A stretch of 64,000 bases of DNA, from the NCBI RefSeq assembly GCF_903969135.1, contig NZ_LR824569.1:3679001-3743000 (forward strand), written 5' to 3'. The DNA is from Chryseobacterium sp. JV274 (GTDB lineage Bacteria > Bacteroidota > Bacteroidia > Flavobacteriales > Weeksellaceae). This document shows positions 1 through 8,729 of the stretch, in pieces (the stretch's first letter is position 1; the number at the start of each line of letters is the position of its first letter). A program made the position numbers and the translations under genes. The notes beneath the pieces were generated by a model, which did no database searches, was not told where the DNA came from, and saw only the letters and a program-made list of their open reading frames with translations.

Positions 1-232
1 CGGGGTGATTTTTTGTAAGCCAGGCAGCGGTTTCAAAACCATCCATAATCGGCATACTGATGTCTAAAAGAATAATATCAGGAATTGAATTGCCTTCTTC
101 AAGTTTTTGGATGAGGTCTTTTCCGTTTTCGCATACATAGATTACTTCAAATTCATTGAAATTTCCAATAATCCCTTCCAGAGCCTTAGCTATAAGTATA
201 TGATCGTCAACAATTACAATAGATTTCTTCAT
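1..232 (-). CDS. NarL/LuxR-type response regulator, receiver domain (partial)
   Basis: Only the first 77 or so residues are in the window; the gene runs off the left edge. The N-terminus MKKSIVIVDDHILIAKALEG carries the acidic DD pair of a CheY-like receiver, and the phospho-acceptor Asp lies in LLDISMP. The start codon overlaps the stop of the histidine kinase by an ATGA junction, so the two are translationally coupled and form a cognate pair. The kinase type (HisKA_3) predicts a C-terminal LuxR/GerE helix-turn-helix beyond the edge, which is inference. Target genes cannot be read from this window. Confidence 0.85.
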   Translation of the reverse strand, partial: MKKSIVIVDDHILIAKALEGIIGNFNEFEVIYVCENGKDLIQKLEEGNSIPDIILLDISMPIMDGFETAAWLTKNHP

Positions 233-1014
233 GACTGTTTTTTTAAGATAATATTGAGTTGGGTTCCCGTATTTTCATGGCTTTCCATGTGAAAACTGGC
301 TCCTATGATTTCTGCTCTGTTTTTCATATTGGTAAGACCTATTCCGTTGGACTTAATCTGCGAAGTATCAAATCCGGTTCCGTCATCACGAATATTAAGT
401 TCCCAAAGGATATCTTCAGAGGTATTGAGGGTGATAAAAATATTTTTACAACCGGAATGTTTTATACTATTCTGAATAAACTCCTGGGTGATTCTGAGCA
501 ATACATTTTTATGAACAAAGCCTAAGTCGAGTTGCTTAAAATTATGTTCAAAGCTTACATGACACTTTTTGAAAGAATTGGTATTGTCTACCTCCTCCTG
601 TATCAAAGTTACAATTTCCTTCTGGTTGATGTTGTCATCAGTCAGTGTTTTTGACAAACTTCTAAGATCTTGCAATGACTGGTTGATGATCTGAGATACC
701 TGATCAATTCTTTCGTTTGCTTCAGGAACCTTATTTTCATAAAGCATCTGCTGTACATAGAGACTTACCAGTGTCAGTTTTTGACCGATGTTGTCATGCA
801 GTTCCCGACCGATCTGCTGCATGGTGGCTTGTTGGATCTCCAGTTGGGTAGACAAAAGCTCTCTCTGATGAAGTTCATTTTTCATCTCGATTTCATTCAG
901 ATATTCTCTTTTTCGCTGTCTGTAACTTCGGATATAGATTAATACAGCTGTTACAAACATCACAAAGAGTATGTTGAATAGAATTATAACTATTAAGAGT
1001 TCTGTTTTCCCCAT
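229..1014 (-). CDS. Sensor histidine kinase, HisKA_3/NarX-LiaS type
   Basis: A 261-residue kinase with one N-terminal membrane helix (about residues 6-29), a short coiled-coil linker, and an H-box RELHDNIGQ with the phospho-accepting His near residue 73. A HATPase_c domain follows, with an N-box (EFIQNSIKHSG), DDGTGFD and a GIGLTNMKNRAEIIG G-box. It has no periplasmic sensor domain, so it probably senses through the membrane or through a partner. The ATG at 1014 was chosen over an upstream TTG at 1086 because it begins just before the membrane helix. It overlaps the upstream membrane-protein gene by 22 nt and the regulator by 4 nt, so all three are probably one transcript. Stimulus unknown. 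Confidence 0.9.
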   Translation of the reverse strand: MGKTELLIVIILFNILFVMFVTAVLIYIRSYRQRKREYLNEIEMKNELHQRELLSTQLEIQQATMQQIGRELHDNIGQKLTLVSLYVQQMLYENKVPEANERIDQVSQIINQSLQDLRSLSKTLTDDNINQKEIVTLIQEEVDNTNSFKKCHVSFEHNFKQLDLGFVHKNVLLRITQEFIQNSIKHSGCKNIFITLNTSEDILWELNIRDDGTGFDTSQIKSNGIGLTNMKNRAEIIGASFHMESHENTGTQLNIILKKQS

Positions 1015-1637
1015 ATAAATGAACTTGCAAATAAGATATACATCACTGAAACTGAGATCAGGAAATAACTGAAATAGATATCCCAAATTTCCTTGTATTT
1101 TACCAGAAGTGATAAAAATGCCATGAAGGGTAATGTTCCTATATATGATAGCGTAATTCCAAGATTAATATAAAACATTTTGTTTTTATTGAAATTGAGA
1201 ATCTCTTGTGAAGTAATTTGTTTGTAATACTCCATGATTACCAAAAGCATCAAAATAAGACAGCCAAAAGTATAGTTGAAAGCAAATACAATTTTACTTT
1301 TGGAAAAATATAATTCATTGGGAATAAATGAAAGCAGATATAAAATGGATATTATCCAAAATAGCTTGGGCTTTCCTAAAGATTTCGCAGCATATAGCCA
1401 GTAAAAAAATATAAACTGGATTGGCATTAAAAGATAGTTATAGTACTGAGCTTTGGTAAAATGAACAAAACTTCCCCACTTGCCATAAGCTTCCCCAAGA
1501 AAAATAAATACCAGATAAAACACAAAAAGTTTCCAATGTTGTTCTTTTAAACGGTTATAATGGAAAATTGCTATGACTGCAGCAAGTCCTTCAGCCCAAA
1601 GCAGACTTTTTTGTGCAAATTCCTGGAATTCTGTCAT
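993..1637 (-). CDS. Multi-pass membrane protein of unknown function
   Basis: A 214-residue protein with about six hydrophobic segments and almost no soluble region. I recognise no family motif. It ends 22 nt inside the kinase gene, which has only one membrane helix and no sensor domain. A role as membrane partner or sensor of that kinase is therefore possible, but this is inference from overlap alone. The start ATG at 1635-1637 is followed by MTEFQEFAQKSLLWAEG, an amphipathic stretch before the first helix. Confidence 0.7.
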   Translation of the reverse strand: MTEFQEFAQKSLLWAEGLAAVIAIFHYNRLKEQHWKLFVFYLVFIFLGEAYGKWGSFVHFTKAQYYNYLLMPIQFIFFYWLYAAKSLGKPKLFWIISILYLLSFIPNELYFSKSKIVFAFNYTFGCLILMLLVIMEYYKQITSQEILNFNKNKMFYINLGITLSYIGTLPFMAFLSLLVKYKEIWDIYFSYFLISVSVMYILFASSFIWGKQNS

Positions 1638-1664
1638 ACAGTTCTAAATATGATATATTTACAA

Positions 1665-2195
1665 TTAATAAGACTGACCGATAGGAGCTTTTGGCGGGAC
1701 AAGTATTCCGTTATTTTCTCCAAGACTGGTATCATCATCTTCTCCCGTGACTTTGTTGGATTTGTTGGCTAATGCAAAAGATTTTCCTTCTGCACTTTGA
1801 AAAGGATTGAAATCATAATCAATAAGTTCTCCTGTTTCATCGGCTTTTTTTAATGTTGGGACCATTACTAGAGTGTGCCTTCCTGCGTATTCTATCGGAA
1901 CAGGGTGTGATTCCATAATAGACCAGTTTTCCTGTTTCGGATAAGTAGCATAATAAAATCTGATCCCTAAATCTTCCGTAGATGTAGCTGGGTTTGCTTT
2001 GGCGGCTTCAGCTTCAATATTGGCAATAAAACTTTTTAATTTCGGAAGGTCAAACCAAATGGAATGAGCGTCATCTATTCCTAATGCGGTATTAATAGCA
2101 TTGAGATGATTTTGACGGTAATTGTCAATCAGAGCCTGGATAAGACTATTTGACATTGTTCCAGGTTGTAGCGGATTATTTGATTCTGTATTCAT
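1665..2195 (-). CDS. Conserved-looking hypothetical cytoplasmic protein
   Basis: A 176-residue soluble protein without signal peptide or membrane segment. The middle contains GIRFYYATYPKQENW and HTLVMVPT, with the look of a small alpha/beta domain, and the C-terminal 45 residues are polar and low in complexity. I do not recognise a family. It lies 27 nt upstream of the membrane-protein gene in the same orientation, so it may head the operon that ends in the two-component pair. Function unknown. Confidence 0.65.
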   Translation of the reverse strand: MNTESNNPLQPGTMSNSLIQALIDNYRQNHLNAINTALGIDDAHSIWFDLPKLKSFIANIEAEAAKANPATSTEDLGIRFYYATYPKQENWSIMESHPVPIEYAGRHTLVMVPTLKKADETGELIDYDFNPFQSAEGKSFALANKSNKVTGEDDDTSLGENNGILVPPKAPIGQSY

Positions 2196-2370
2196 AGCTT
2201 AGCAGTATTTTACGGATGAAATTCAATTAATATGCAAATCTCGGAAAAAATATGCTAGAAAATGTATTCGCGAACAGGGAATTATACTGTTATTTTTACC
2301 GTGTTTTTACGGATTGTATGTGAAGTATAATAGTTTTGGGAGAAAGAAAGGCCAGATTGATCCCATAAAA

Positions 2371-2391
2371 AAACGGAGAAGATCTCCGTTT
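2371..2391 (-). terminator. Rho-independent terminator of the 2.4-kb peptide gene
   Basis: A 9-bp perfect stem, AAACGGAGA paired with TCTCCGTTT, with a 3-nt loop. On the minus strand the stem is followed by a T-rich stretch. It sits directly after the stop of the small six-cysteine peptide gene, so that peptide is probably transcribed on its own short mRNA. Confidence 0.75.
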
Positions 2392-2394
2392 ATA

Positions 2395-2547
2395 TTAAAT
2401 ACATCCGTAATGTTTTGGATCCCTGCAGATTAACCCTGCTGTGCAACATAGGCCGATAGGGCAGTTCCAGTACTCATCACATGATATCATTGATGGAAGT
2501 ACTCCGCCTTCAATTTTCTTTAATTCGTTTCTTTTTAGCTTTTTCAT
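2395..2547 (-). CDS. Small six-cysteine secreted peptide with double-glycine leader
   Basis: A 50-residue peptide. Residues 1-15 (MKKLKRNELKKIEGG) are a charged leader ending in Gly-Gly, of the type annotated as bacteriocin-like in Chryseobacterium. The 35-residue core has six cysteines at 23, 29, 34, 35, 41 and 49, giving a C-C-CC-C-C order. Cleavage after GG by a C39-peptidase ABC transporter and export are expected from the leader; the transporter at 51-53 kb is a candidate. The ATG at 2547 is used because longer in-frame extensions add an unrelated hydrophobic stretch. There is no modification enzyme next to it. The core shares NCPIGLCC with the peptide at 23.6 kb (NPCPPGSCC). Confidence 0.8.
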   Translation of the reverse strand: MKKLKRNELKKIEGGVLPSMISCDEYWNCPIGLCCTAGLICRDPKHYGCI

Positions 2548-2689
2548 ACTGATTTTGGTATTAGTTATTGATTTGTAAGCTAAATATAGTATTATTTCAC
2601 TTAACAAGGATAAAAAAAGATGTTGAATTATTAGGCAGAAAAAAATTATTAAGAAGAATCCCAAAGACTTTTTATTTCAAAGGTGTGGA

Positions 2690-3595
2690 CTATTCCTGCA
2701 TTTTAAAGTCGCGGATGTCAATTAATTGTAGTGTTTTGTCATTGATTTTCAGTTCTATTCGGGAGGTTACCGTCCAATAGGTTACAAACCATATAGAAAC
2801 CTTGTCATCATTTTTAAATTTTTGAATGGTTTTCTGGGCATATTTTAAATAATTTGCTGTCATTTCTTTGGCCTGAATATCGCTTATCCCGTCATTATTC
2901 CTTTTGATATTATTAAGTATATATTGTTGTATTAATTGGTCACTGGCTGCAATCACCTTGGCTTTGCTGTGTTTGAAGTCTTTTTCCCAGTCAGCTTCAA
3001 ACAAAAGTTTTCCAATAACATTATATTCTTTTGAAAGTCCCGTTATCTCTTTTTCAGCTCCTTCCTGTGACGGAAGAATGAAGGAATCGGTTCTTTTCAG
3101 TTGTCCATTGCTGTTGAAGTATTGATTAGCTGTAGCAATTTTTTTATTATGAAGATATTCACTGTCTGTATCTTTTGCAAATGAATATTCTATTGTTAAA
3201 TCTTTATTATTGAAAAGAATCAGTTTTGAATCATCAGAATAGTAAAAATCATATCCTTTCCTGTTCTTGGTGAAGTAGGCATATTGCAGATAATATTGTC
3301 TGTTACTTTCTGCATTCTGAAGCACTTCTTTGGTAATTGCAGATGGATCAACTCCTTTTCTGATCCATTCCTGTCTTATGATCTCGTGCTTTATGATATT
3401 TACACTATCCAGTTTTCTTTTTGAATAATAGAATCTGCCTTCATGAACAATATCAGGGTTATGTTTTATTGCATCAAGATATTCTGTACGCATATTCTGG
3501 TAATCGGTGAGTGAAAATGGAGATGTCAGTTTATTCTGAGCGTTGACCGGAAGCGAGATCAAGAAAAATGATAAGGTGATTAATTTTATATACAT
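2690..3595 (-). CDS. Secreted protein of unknown function
   Basis: A 301-residue protein with a clear Sec signal peptide (MYIKLITLSFFLISLPVNAQ), so it is exported to the periplasm or outer membrane. The mature part is polar, rich in Lys, Tyr and Asn, and has repeated short beta-strand phrases (FYYSKRKLDS, YDFYYSDDSKL, IEYSFAKD), suggesting an all-beta domain. It has no T9SS tail and no lipobox. The ATG at 3595 was preferred over a TTG two codons upstream. It follows clpB in the same orientation but is separated from it by a terminator. I recognise no family. Confidence 0.7.
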   Translation of the reverse strand: MYIKLITLSFFLISLPVNAQNKLTSPFSLTDYQNMRTEYLDAIKHNPDIVHEGRFYYSKRKLDSVNIIKHEIIRQEWIRKGVDPSAITKEVLQNAESNRQYYLQYAYFTKNRKGYDFYYSDDSKLILFNNKDLTIEYSFAKDTDSEYLHNKKIATANQYFNSNGQLKRTDSFILPSQEGAEKEITGLSKEYNVIGKLLFEADWEKDFKHSKAKVIAASDQLIQQYILNNIKRNNDGISDIQAKEMTANYLKYAQKTIQKFKNDDKVSIWFVTYWTVTSRIELKINDKTLQLIDIRDFKMQE

Positions 3596-3632
3596 CAGCA
3601 AAAAAAATAGTTTTTAAAAGTAGAGAAAAAAA

Positions 3633-3664
3633 ATAAGTGCTGCAGATTTCTCTACAGCACTTAT
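3633..3664 (-). terminator. Terminator of clpB
   Basis: A 10-bp perfect stem, ATAAGTGCTG paired with CAGCACTTAT, with a 12-nt loop. On the minus strand the stem is followed by a run of seven T. It lies 33 nt beyond the clpB stop. Confidence 0.75.
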
Positions 3665-3696
3665 CCACAAAAATAATGTATATGAAAAAAACTATT

Positions 3697-6291
3697 TTAT
3701 TGTTCAGTAGGTCTGAAAACCAAACCGGTTTCTACAAAATAATCCAGTGTGATTCTGTCTCCGTCATTTACTTTACCGGCAAGAATCTCTTTAGACAATT
3801 TGTTCAGAACCTCCTGCTGAATCACTCTTTTCAATGGTCTTGCCCCGAAAGCAGGATCATAACCTTTATTCATCAGATAATCTACAGCATCCTGAGTGAA
3901 AGTCATAATGATGTTTCGTTTCGATAACATTTCATTAAATCCTCTCAACTGATACTGAACGATTTTTCCGATTTCTTTTTTTCTTAAAGGCTGGAACAGT
4001 ACAATTTCATCAATTCTGTTCAGGAATTCCGGACGCAGGGTTTGTTTTAAAAGATCAAAAACTTCATCTTTTGTTTTGTCCACAATTTCATCCTGATTTT
4101 CCTCTGTAAGATTCTCAAAATTCTCCTGAATAAGGTGTGAGCCTAAATTCGAGGTCATAATGATGATTGAATTTTTGAAATTTACCACACGTCCCTTATT
4201 GTCTGTCAGACGTCCGTCGTCCAAAACCTGAAGCAGGGTATTGAAAACATCCGGATGGGCTTTTTCGATCTCGTCCAAAAGCACTACAGAATAGGGTCTT
4301 CTTCTTACCGCTTCAGTCAATTGTCCGCCTTCGTCATATCCTACATATCCCGGAGGTGCTCCTACCAATCTTGAAACACTGTGACGTTCCTGATATTCAC
4401 TCATATCAATTCTCGTCATATTGTTTTCATCATCGAATAAGAATTCTGCCAATGCTTTTGCAAGCTCGGTCTTACCAACTCCGGTTGTCCCCAGGAATAA
4501 GAAAGATCCGATAGGCTTTTTATCATCGCTCAATCCGGCTCTGTTCCTTCTGATAGCATCAGCAACTGCCTGAATCGCTTCATCCTGCCCAACCACTCTG
4601 TGGTGGAGTTCAGATTCCAGGTTTAATAATTTATCTCTTTCGGATTGTAATAATTTAGTTACAGGAATACCTGTCCATTTGCCAATCACTTCAGAGATAT
4701 TTTCTGCAGTAACTTCTTCTTTGATCAGTTCATTCTGATGGTTTTGCATTTCAAGCTCCATCTTGGTAAATTCTTCCTCCTTTTCACGAAGTTTTCCGTA
4801 TTGGATTTCCGCTACTTTTGCATAATCTCCAGATCTGGAAGCTCTTTCTGCTTCATGTTTCAGAGATTCAATATCTTTTTTGATCTGGGTAAGATCTTCA
4901 CTTTTCTGTTTTTCTTTCAGCCATTTCGCATTGATCTCATTTCTCTGTTCGGAAATTTTAGCAATATCCTCTTTCAGATGATCAATTTTGGTCTGGTTGC
5001 CTTCCCTTGAAATGGCTGCCAATTCAATTTCCAGCTGCATCAGTTTCCTGTCAAGAACGTCCAGCTCTTCCGGCTTGGAATTGATTTCCATTCTCAGTTT
5101 GGCAGAAGCTTCATCAATAAGGTCGATCGCTTTATCCGGTAAGAAACGGTCTGAAATATATCTTTGAGACATTTCCACAGCAGCAATAATTGCCTCATCT
5201 TTGATTCTTACCTTATGGTGAGCTTCATATTTATCTTTAATACCACGAAGGATGGAAATAGCAGATTCAGTATCCGGTTCTTCCACCATTACTTTCTGAA
5301 AACGTCTTTCCAGCGCTTTATCTTTTTCAAAATACTTTTGGTACTCATTCAAAGTAGTTGCTCCAATTGCTCTCAATTCACCTCTTGCCAAAGCAGGTTT
5401 TAATATGTTGGCAGCATCCATCGCTCCTTCACCACCGCCGGCACCCACCAATGTGTGGATTTCGTCGATGAAAAGTATAATCTGTCCATCAGCTTTGGTG
5501 ACTTCATTCACAACGGATTTCAGACGTTCCTCAAACTCACCTTTGTATTTGGCTCCGGCGATCAAAGCTCCCATATCCAATGAGAATAATGTTTTATCCA
5601 TCAGATTTTCAGGAACGTCACCGTTGATAATTCTGTGGGCAATTCCTTCGGCAATGGCTGTTTTACCTACACCCGGCTCCCCGATAAGGATTGGGTTGTT
5701 TTTTGTTCTTCTGGAAAGGATCTGTAAAACCCTTCTGATTTCTTCATCACGCCCGATTACAGGGTCCAGTTTGCCTTCTGCCGCTAACTCGTTGAAGTTT
5801 TTAGCATATTTATTTAAGGACTGGTATGTTTCTTCTGAGCTAGCAGAAGTTGCTTTACTTCCTTTTCTTAATTCTTTGATAGCACCTTCCAGCAGATTTT
5901 TGGTTACACCCATATCTTTCAGCATCTTGGATACTTCAGAGCTGGTCTCCAAAAGAGATAGCCATAAATGTTCAATCGTTACATATTCGTCACCCATTTT
6001 CTTAGCGATATTGGGTGCATCCAGCAATACTTTGTTGGCAGATTGTGAAAGGTAAATGTTTCCTCCCTGTACTTTTGGAAGTTTTTCTAAATTTTCACGG
6101 TTACGCTCTCTTACTAAATTGGCATCTGCTTCAGATTTTTTAAGTAAGAAAGGCGATATATTTTCATCTACCTGGAAGATTCCTTCAAGGAGGTGTTGAG
6201 GTTCGATACTTTGGTTGCCCAATTCCATAGCAATCTGTTGTGCTGCCTGGATGGCTTCCTGTGATTTTACTGTATATTGGTTCAAGTTCAT
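3697..6291 (-). CDS. clpB: ATP-dependent disaggregase ClpB
   Basis: An 864-residue Hsp100 chaperone that, with DnaK, extracts and refolds proteins from aggregates in the cytoplasm. All domains are present: a Clp N-domain (about 1-145), a first AAA+ module with Walker A GEPGVGKTA near residue 205 and Walker B LFIDEIHTLVGAG, a long Glu/Lys-rich coiled-coil middle domain (about 405-525), and a second AAA+ module with GTTGVGKTE near 605, GYVGYDEGG and a D2-small domain. Length matches the family. The coiled-coil insert separates it from ClpA and ClpC. It is a single gene with its own terminator. No CIRCE-type operator was seen upstream, so heat regulation cannot be read here. Confidence 0.98.
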   Translation of the reverse strand: MNLNQYTVKSQEAIQAAQQIAMELGNQSIEPQHLLEGIFQVDENISPFLLKKSEADANLVRERNRENLEKLPKVQGGNIYLSQSANKVLLDAPNIAKKMGDEYVTIEHLWLSLLETSSEVSKMLKDMGVTKNLLEGAIKELRKGSKATSASSEETYQSLNKYAKNFNELAAEGKLDPVIGRDEEIRRVLQILSRRTKNNPILIGEPGVGKTAIAEGIAHRIINGDVPENLMDKTLFSLDMGALIAGAKYKGEFEERLKSVVNEVTKADGQIILFIDEIHTLVGAGGGEGAMDAANILKPALARGELRAIGATTLNEYQKYFEKDKALERRFQKVMVEEPDTESAISILRGIKDKYEAHHKVRIKDEAIIAAVEMSQRYISDRFLPDKAIDLIDEASAKLRMEINSKPEELDVLDRKLMQLEIELAAISREGNQTKIDHLKEDIAKISEQRNEINAKWLKEKQKSEDLTQIKKDIESLKHEAERASRSGDYAKVAEIQYGKLREKEEEFTKMELEMQNHQNELIKEEVTAENISEVIGKWTGIPVTKLLQSERDKLLNLESELHHRVVGQDEAIQAVADAIRRNRAGLSDDKKPIGSFLFLGTTGVGKTELAKALAEFLFDDENNMTRIDMSEYQERHSVSRLVGAPPGYVGYDEGGQLTEAVRRRPYSVVLLDEIEKAHPDVFNTLLQVLDDGRLTDNKGRVVNFKNSIIIMTSNLGSHLIQENFENLTEENQDEIVDKTKDEVFDLLKQTLRPEFLNRIDEIVLFQPLRKKEIGKIVQYQLRGFNEMLSKRNIIMTFTQDAVDYLMNKGYDPAFGARPLKRVIQQEVLNKLSKEILAGKVNDGDRITLDYFVETGLVFRPTEQ

Positions 6292-6661
6292 ATTTTATAT
6301 ATTTTTGGTAATGATTTGTTCAAAGTTTAGTTTTTAAAAAACATCAAGAAACTAAATTTTAAGGCTCAGTTTCTTAATGTCATCAATTATTTAATCATTT
6401 ATTCGATGACTATATCGCAAAAACTGTTCAATTATTAAATTTACAAAAAAATAGGACAAATTTTCCGGATATTGTATTTTTAACGGAAAATTAACTTGAC
6501 AAAATTTCCGATTTCGTAATTATTTCTTTGAAATTCATGAACAAATAGTCAGAATCAGGTAAAATAGCCAATCAATGAAACTGAAGTTGAAGAGCCTTGT
6601 GCTTTTTATGATCAAAAAAGGAGCAGTTTAAATCAGAATAATTACTTTTGCATTTTACCAG
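6292..6661. other. 370-bp divergent intergenic region between clpB and the paa regulator
   Basis: AT-rich region holding the promoters of two divergent genes. On the minus strand, CTAAACTTTGAAC close upstream of clpB resembles a -7 element. On the plus strand, TACTTTTG at 6643-6650 matches the Bacteroidota -7 consensus and ends only 11 nt before the regulator start codon, which would give a very short leader. I see no coding potential, RNA gene or strong palindrome in the rest. Confidence 0.5.
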
Positions 6662-7240
6662 ATGGAACTAAAAGAAAAACAGAGAAAAATATTAGACGTA
6701 GCAGTAGAACTTTTCAAAGAGAAAGGGTATATGGGAAGCTCAGTAAGAGACCTGGCTACGAAACTCAATATCAAAGCAGCATCGCTGTACGCACATATCC
6801 GTTCAAAGGAAGAAATTCTGGAATGGATTTGTTTTGGCATTGCTCAGGAGTTTTTTGATGAGCTTCAGAAAGTAAAAAATACAGATATTACTCCAAGAGA
6901 AAAACTAAATCTGTTACTGGATAAGCATCTGTCTGTTGTTCTTAAAAACCGTGATGTCACTCATATTTATTCTAATGAATGGAGACATCTGGAAGAAAAG
7001 CTTCCCGAGTTTGTAGAGTTAAGAAAAAATTATCAGCAGGAAGTTGAAAAACTCATTTCTGAGATCTACAGTGCAGAAAACTGGGAACTGAAATCACCAT
7101 CATTTACAACAAGATTTATTCTTCATACTTTAAACAATTCTTATTTCTGGTTCAAAAGAAGCAGTGATTCTACTGATGAAATCACTGAAGAAATCAGGGA
7201 GAAAATCCTTTTTGGATTACTTGGAAACCAGAAGATATAG
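6662..7240 (+). CDS. TetR-family regulator, probable paa repressor
   Basis: A 192-residue one-component regulator. Residues about 8-55 form a TetR N-terminal helix-turn-helix (ILDVAVELFKEKGYMGSSVR, then DLATKLNIKAASLYAHIRSK). The remainder is the helical ligand-binding domain, whose ligand in paa-linked relatives is an aromatic acyl-CoA; that assignment is inference here. It is followed by paaK in the same orientation after 172 nt. A perfect 14-bp palindrome at the predicted paaK transcription start is the best candidate operator. Expected role: repression of the paa genes until phenylacetyl-CoA accumulates. Confidence 0.85.
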   Translation: MELKEKQRKILDVAVELFKEKGYMGSSVRDLATKLNIKAASLYAHIRSKEEILEWICFGIAQEFFDELQKVKNTDITPREKLNLLLDKHLSVVLKNRDVTHIYSNEWRHLEEKLPEFVELRKNYQQEVEKLISEIYSAENWELKSPSFTTRFILHTLNNSYFWFKRSSDSTDEITEEIREKILFGLLGNQKI

Positions 7241-7356
7241 TCTTTCGCAAGTAGAAATCATTAGTACATTTTACATTATACTTTTTACAAGAAAAGAAAT
7301 CCCGCGTTACTTTTCTTATTTAGAATCATTCAAAATATGACAAAAGTCATAAAAAT

Positions 7357-7387
7357 TTTGCCAGCTTATAAAATCTTTTTAAATTTA
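7357..7387 (+). promoter_or_regulatory. Promoter of the paa operon
   Basis: TTTG at 7357-7360 and TAAATTTA at 7380-7387 are separated by exactly 19 nt, the spacing of the Bacteroidota -33/-7 promoter. The last base of the -7 element differs from the consensus G. Transcription should begin near 7393, inside the palindrome described separately. Confidence 0.65.
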
Positions 7388-7390
7388 CAC

Positions 7391-7404
7391 CTAACAAATG
7401 TTAG
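7391..7404. promoter_or_regulatory. 14-bp palindrome, candidate TetR/PaaR operator
   Basis: CTAACAAATGTTAG is a perfect inverted repeat (CTAACA, AA, TGTTAG). It overlaps the predicted transcription start and ends 8 nt before the paaK start codon. A repressor bound here would block initiation. The adjacent TetR-family gene is the natural candidate for binding it; binding itself is inference. I found no second exact copy in the window. Confidence 0.6.
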
Positions 7405-7412
7405 TTAGTTTT

Positions 7413-8729
7413 ATGGATTTTTCAGTTGAATATCTGGAGCTGGGTCAGTTGAGACAGCTTCAATCCGACCGGTTGATGAGTTTGATCAGCTATTTGGGGG
7501 AGAAGTCGGAATTTTATAAAAAGAAATTTGATGAATTACAAATATCTCCACAGGATATAAGGTCGATTGAAGATATCAGGAAACTTCCTATTACTTACAA
7601 ACAGGATTTAAGAGATAACTACCCATTTGGTTTATTTACCGTTCCTAAAAATGAGCTTCAGCGTATTCATTGCTCAAGCGGAACAACAGGAAAGCCAACG
7701 GTGGTAGGATATACAAAAGAAGATGTGGACCTTTTCAGTGAAGTGGTGGCCAGATCTTTACATGCTGCAGGAGCGAAACCGGGAATGCAGCTGCACAACG
7801 CTTATGGGTATGGAATTTTCACAGGAGGATTAGGGCTTCATTACGGAGCAGAGAAACTGGGGATGAGTGTTCTTCCTATTTCGGGAGGAATGACGGCGAG
7901 ACAGGTAGATCTGATTGTAGATTTTAAGCCGGAAGTGATTTGCTGCTCTCCATCATATGCTTTGACTATTGCAGATGAATTTGCCAGAAGAGGAATTTCT
8001 GCAGATGAAATCAGTCTTCAATATGCTGTGTTAGGCTCAGAACCATGGACGGAAATTATCAGAGGTCATATTGAAGAAAAATTAGGGGTTCATGCAACCA
8101 ATATCTATGGGTTGAGCGAAATTATCGGCCCGGGAGTTTCAATGGAGGATTTCGAGGAAAAAGGAGGTTCTTATATCTGGGAAGATCATTTTTACCCTGA
8201 AATTTTAGATCCGGTTACCAAACAGCCGGTTTCTTTTGGAGAAGAAGGGGTGTTGGTGATTACAACGTTAACGAAAAAAGCAATGCCGCTTCTTCGTTAC
8301 TGGACCAATGATATCACAAGCCTTTATTATGATGAAAATGCTAAAAGAACGATGGTGAAAATGAAACCCATTGTCGGAAGAGCAGATGATATGCTGATTG
8401 TAAGAGGTGTAAATGTCTATCCAAGCCAGATTGAAGAGGCTTTCTCTTATGTGGAAGGAGTAGTGCCTAATTATTATCTAACGCCTATCGAAAAGGAACA
8501 TATGTGTATCGCTTTGGATATTGATGTTGAAATAGACGATGAGCTGGTAAAGACGCAGAAAATAGAAGCAAATACCGATGATTATTTTAATTTTGTCGGG
8601 AACTTTGGAAAAAACATAGAAAACGAAATAAAAAAACGGGTAGGAATCACAACGAAAGTGAAAGTTCATGCCCAGGACAGCCTGCCAAAGTGCGAAGGTG
8701 GAAAAATTAATAGAATACTTAAAAAATAA
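7413..8729 (+). CDS. paaK: Phenylacetate-CoA ligase
   Basis: A 438-residue cytoplasmic AMP-forming ligase that activates phenylacetate to phenylacetyl-CoA, the first step of the pathway. The phosphate-binding loop SSGTTGKPT is at residues 88-96. AYGYGIFTGGLGLHYGAEKLG and NIYGLSEIIGPGVS are typical of the PaaK branch, and the C-terminal RADDMLIVRGVNVYP motif belongs to the AMP-binding C domain. The ATG at 7413 was chosen because an in-frame ATG at 7398 lies inside the operator palindrome. The stop overlaps the paaE start by one base. Length and motifs are normal for the family. Confidence 0.96.
   Translation: MDFSVEYLELGQLRQLQSDRLMSLISYLGEKSEFYKKKFDELQISPQDIRSIEDIRKLPITYKQDLRDNYPFGLFTVPKNELQRIHCSSGTTGKPTVVGYTKEDVDLFSEVVARSLHAAGAKPGMQLHNAYGYGIFTGGLGLHYGAEKLGMSVLPISGGMTARQVDLIVDFKPEVICCSPSYALTIADEFARRGISADEISLQYAVLGSEPWTEIIRGHIEEKLGVHATNIYGLSEIIGPGVSMEDFEEKGGSYIWEDHFYPEILDPVTKQPVSFGEEGVLVITTLTKKAMPLLRYWTNDITSLYYDENAKRTMVKMKPIVGRADDMLIVRGVNVYPSQIEEAFSYVEGVVPNYYLTPIEKEHMCIALDIDVEIDDELVKTQKIEANTDDYFNFVGNFGKNIENEIKKRVGITTKVKVHAQDSLPKCEGGKINRILKK

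Noticed and set aside
5405..6055. 216-codon open frame antisense to clpB
   Set aside because: Lies entirely inside clpB in another frame; composition follows from the clpB codons, no own promoter or family.
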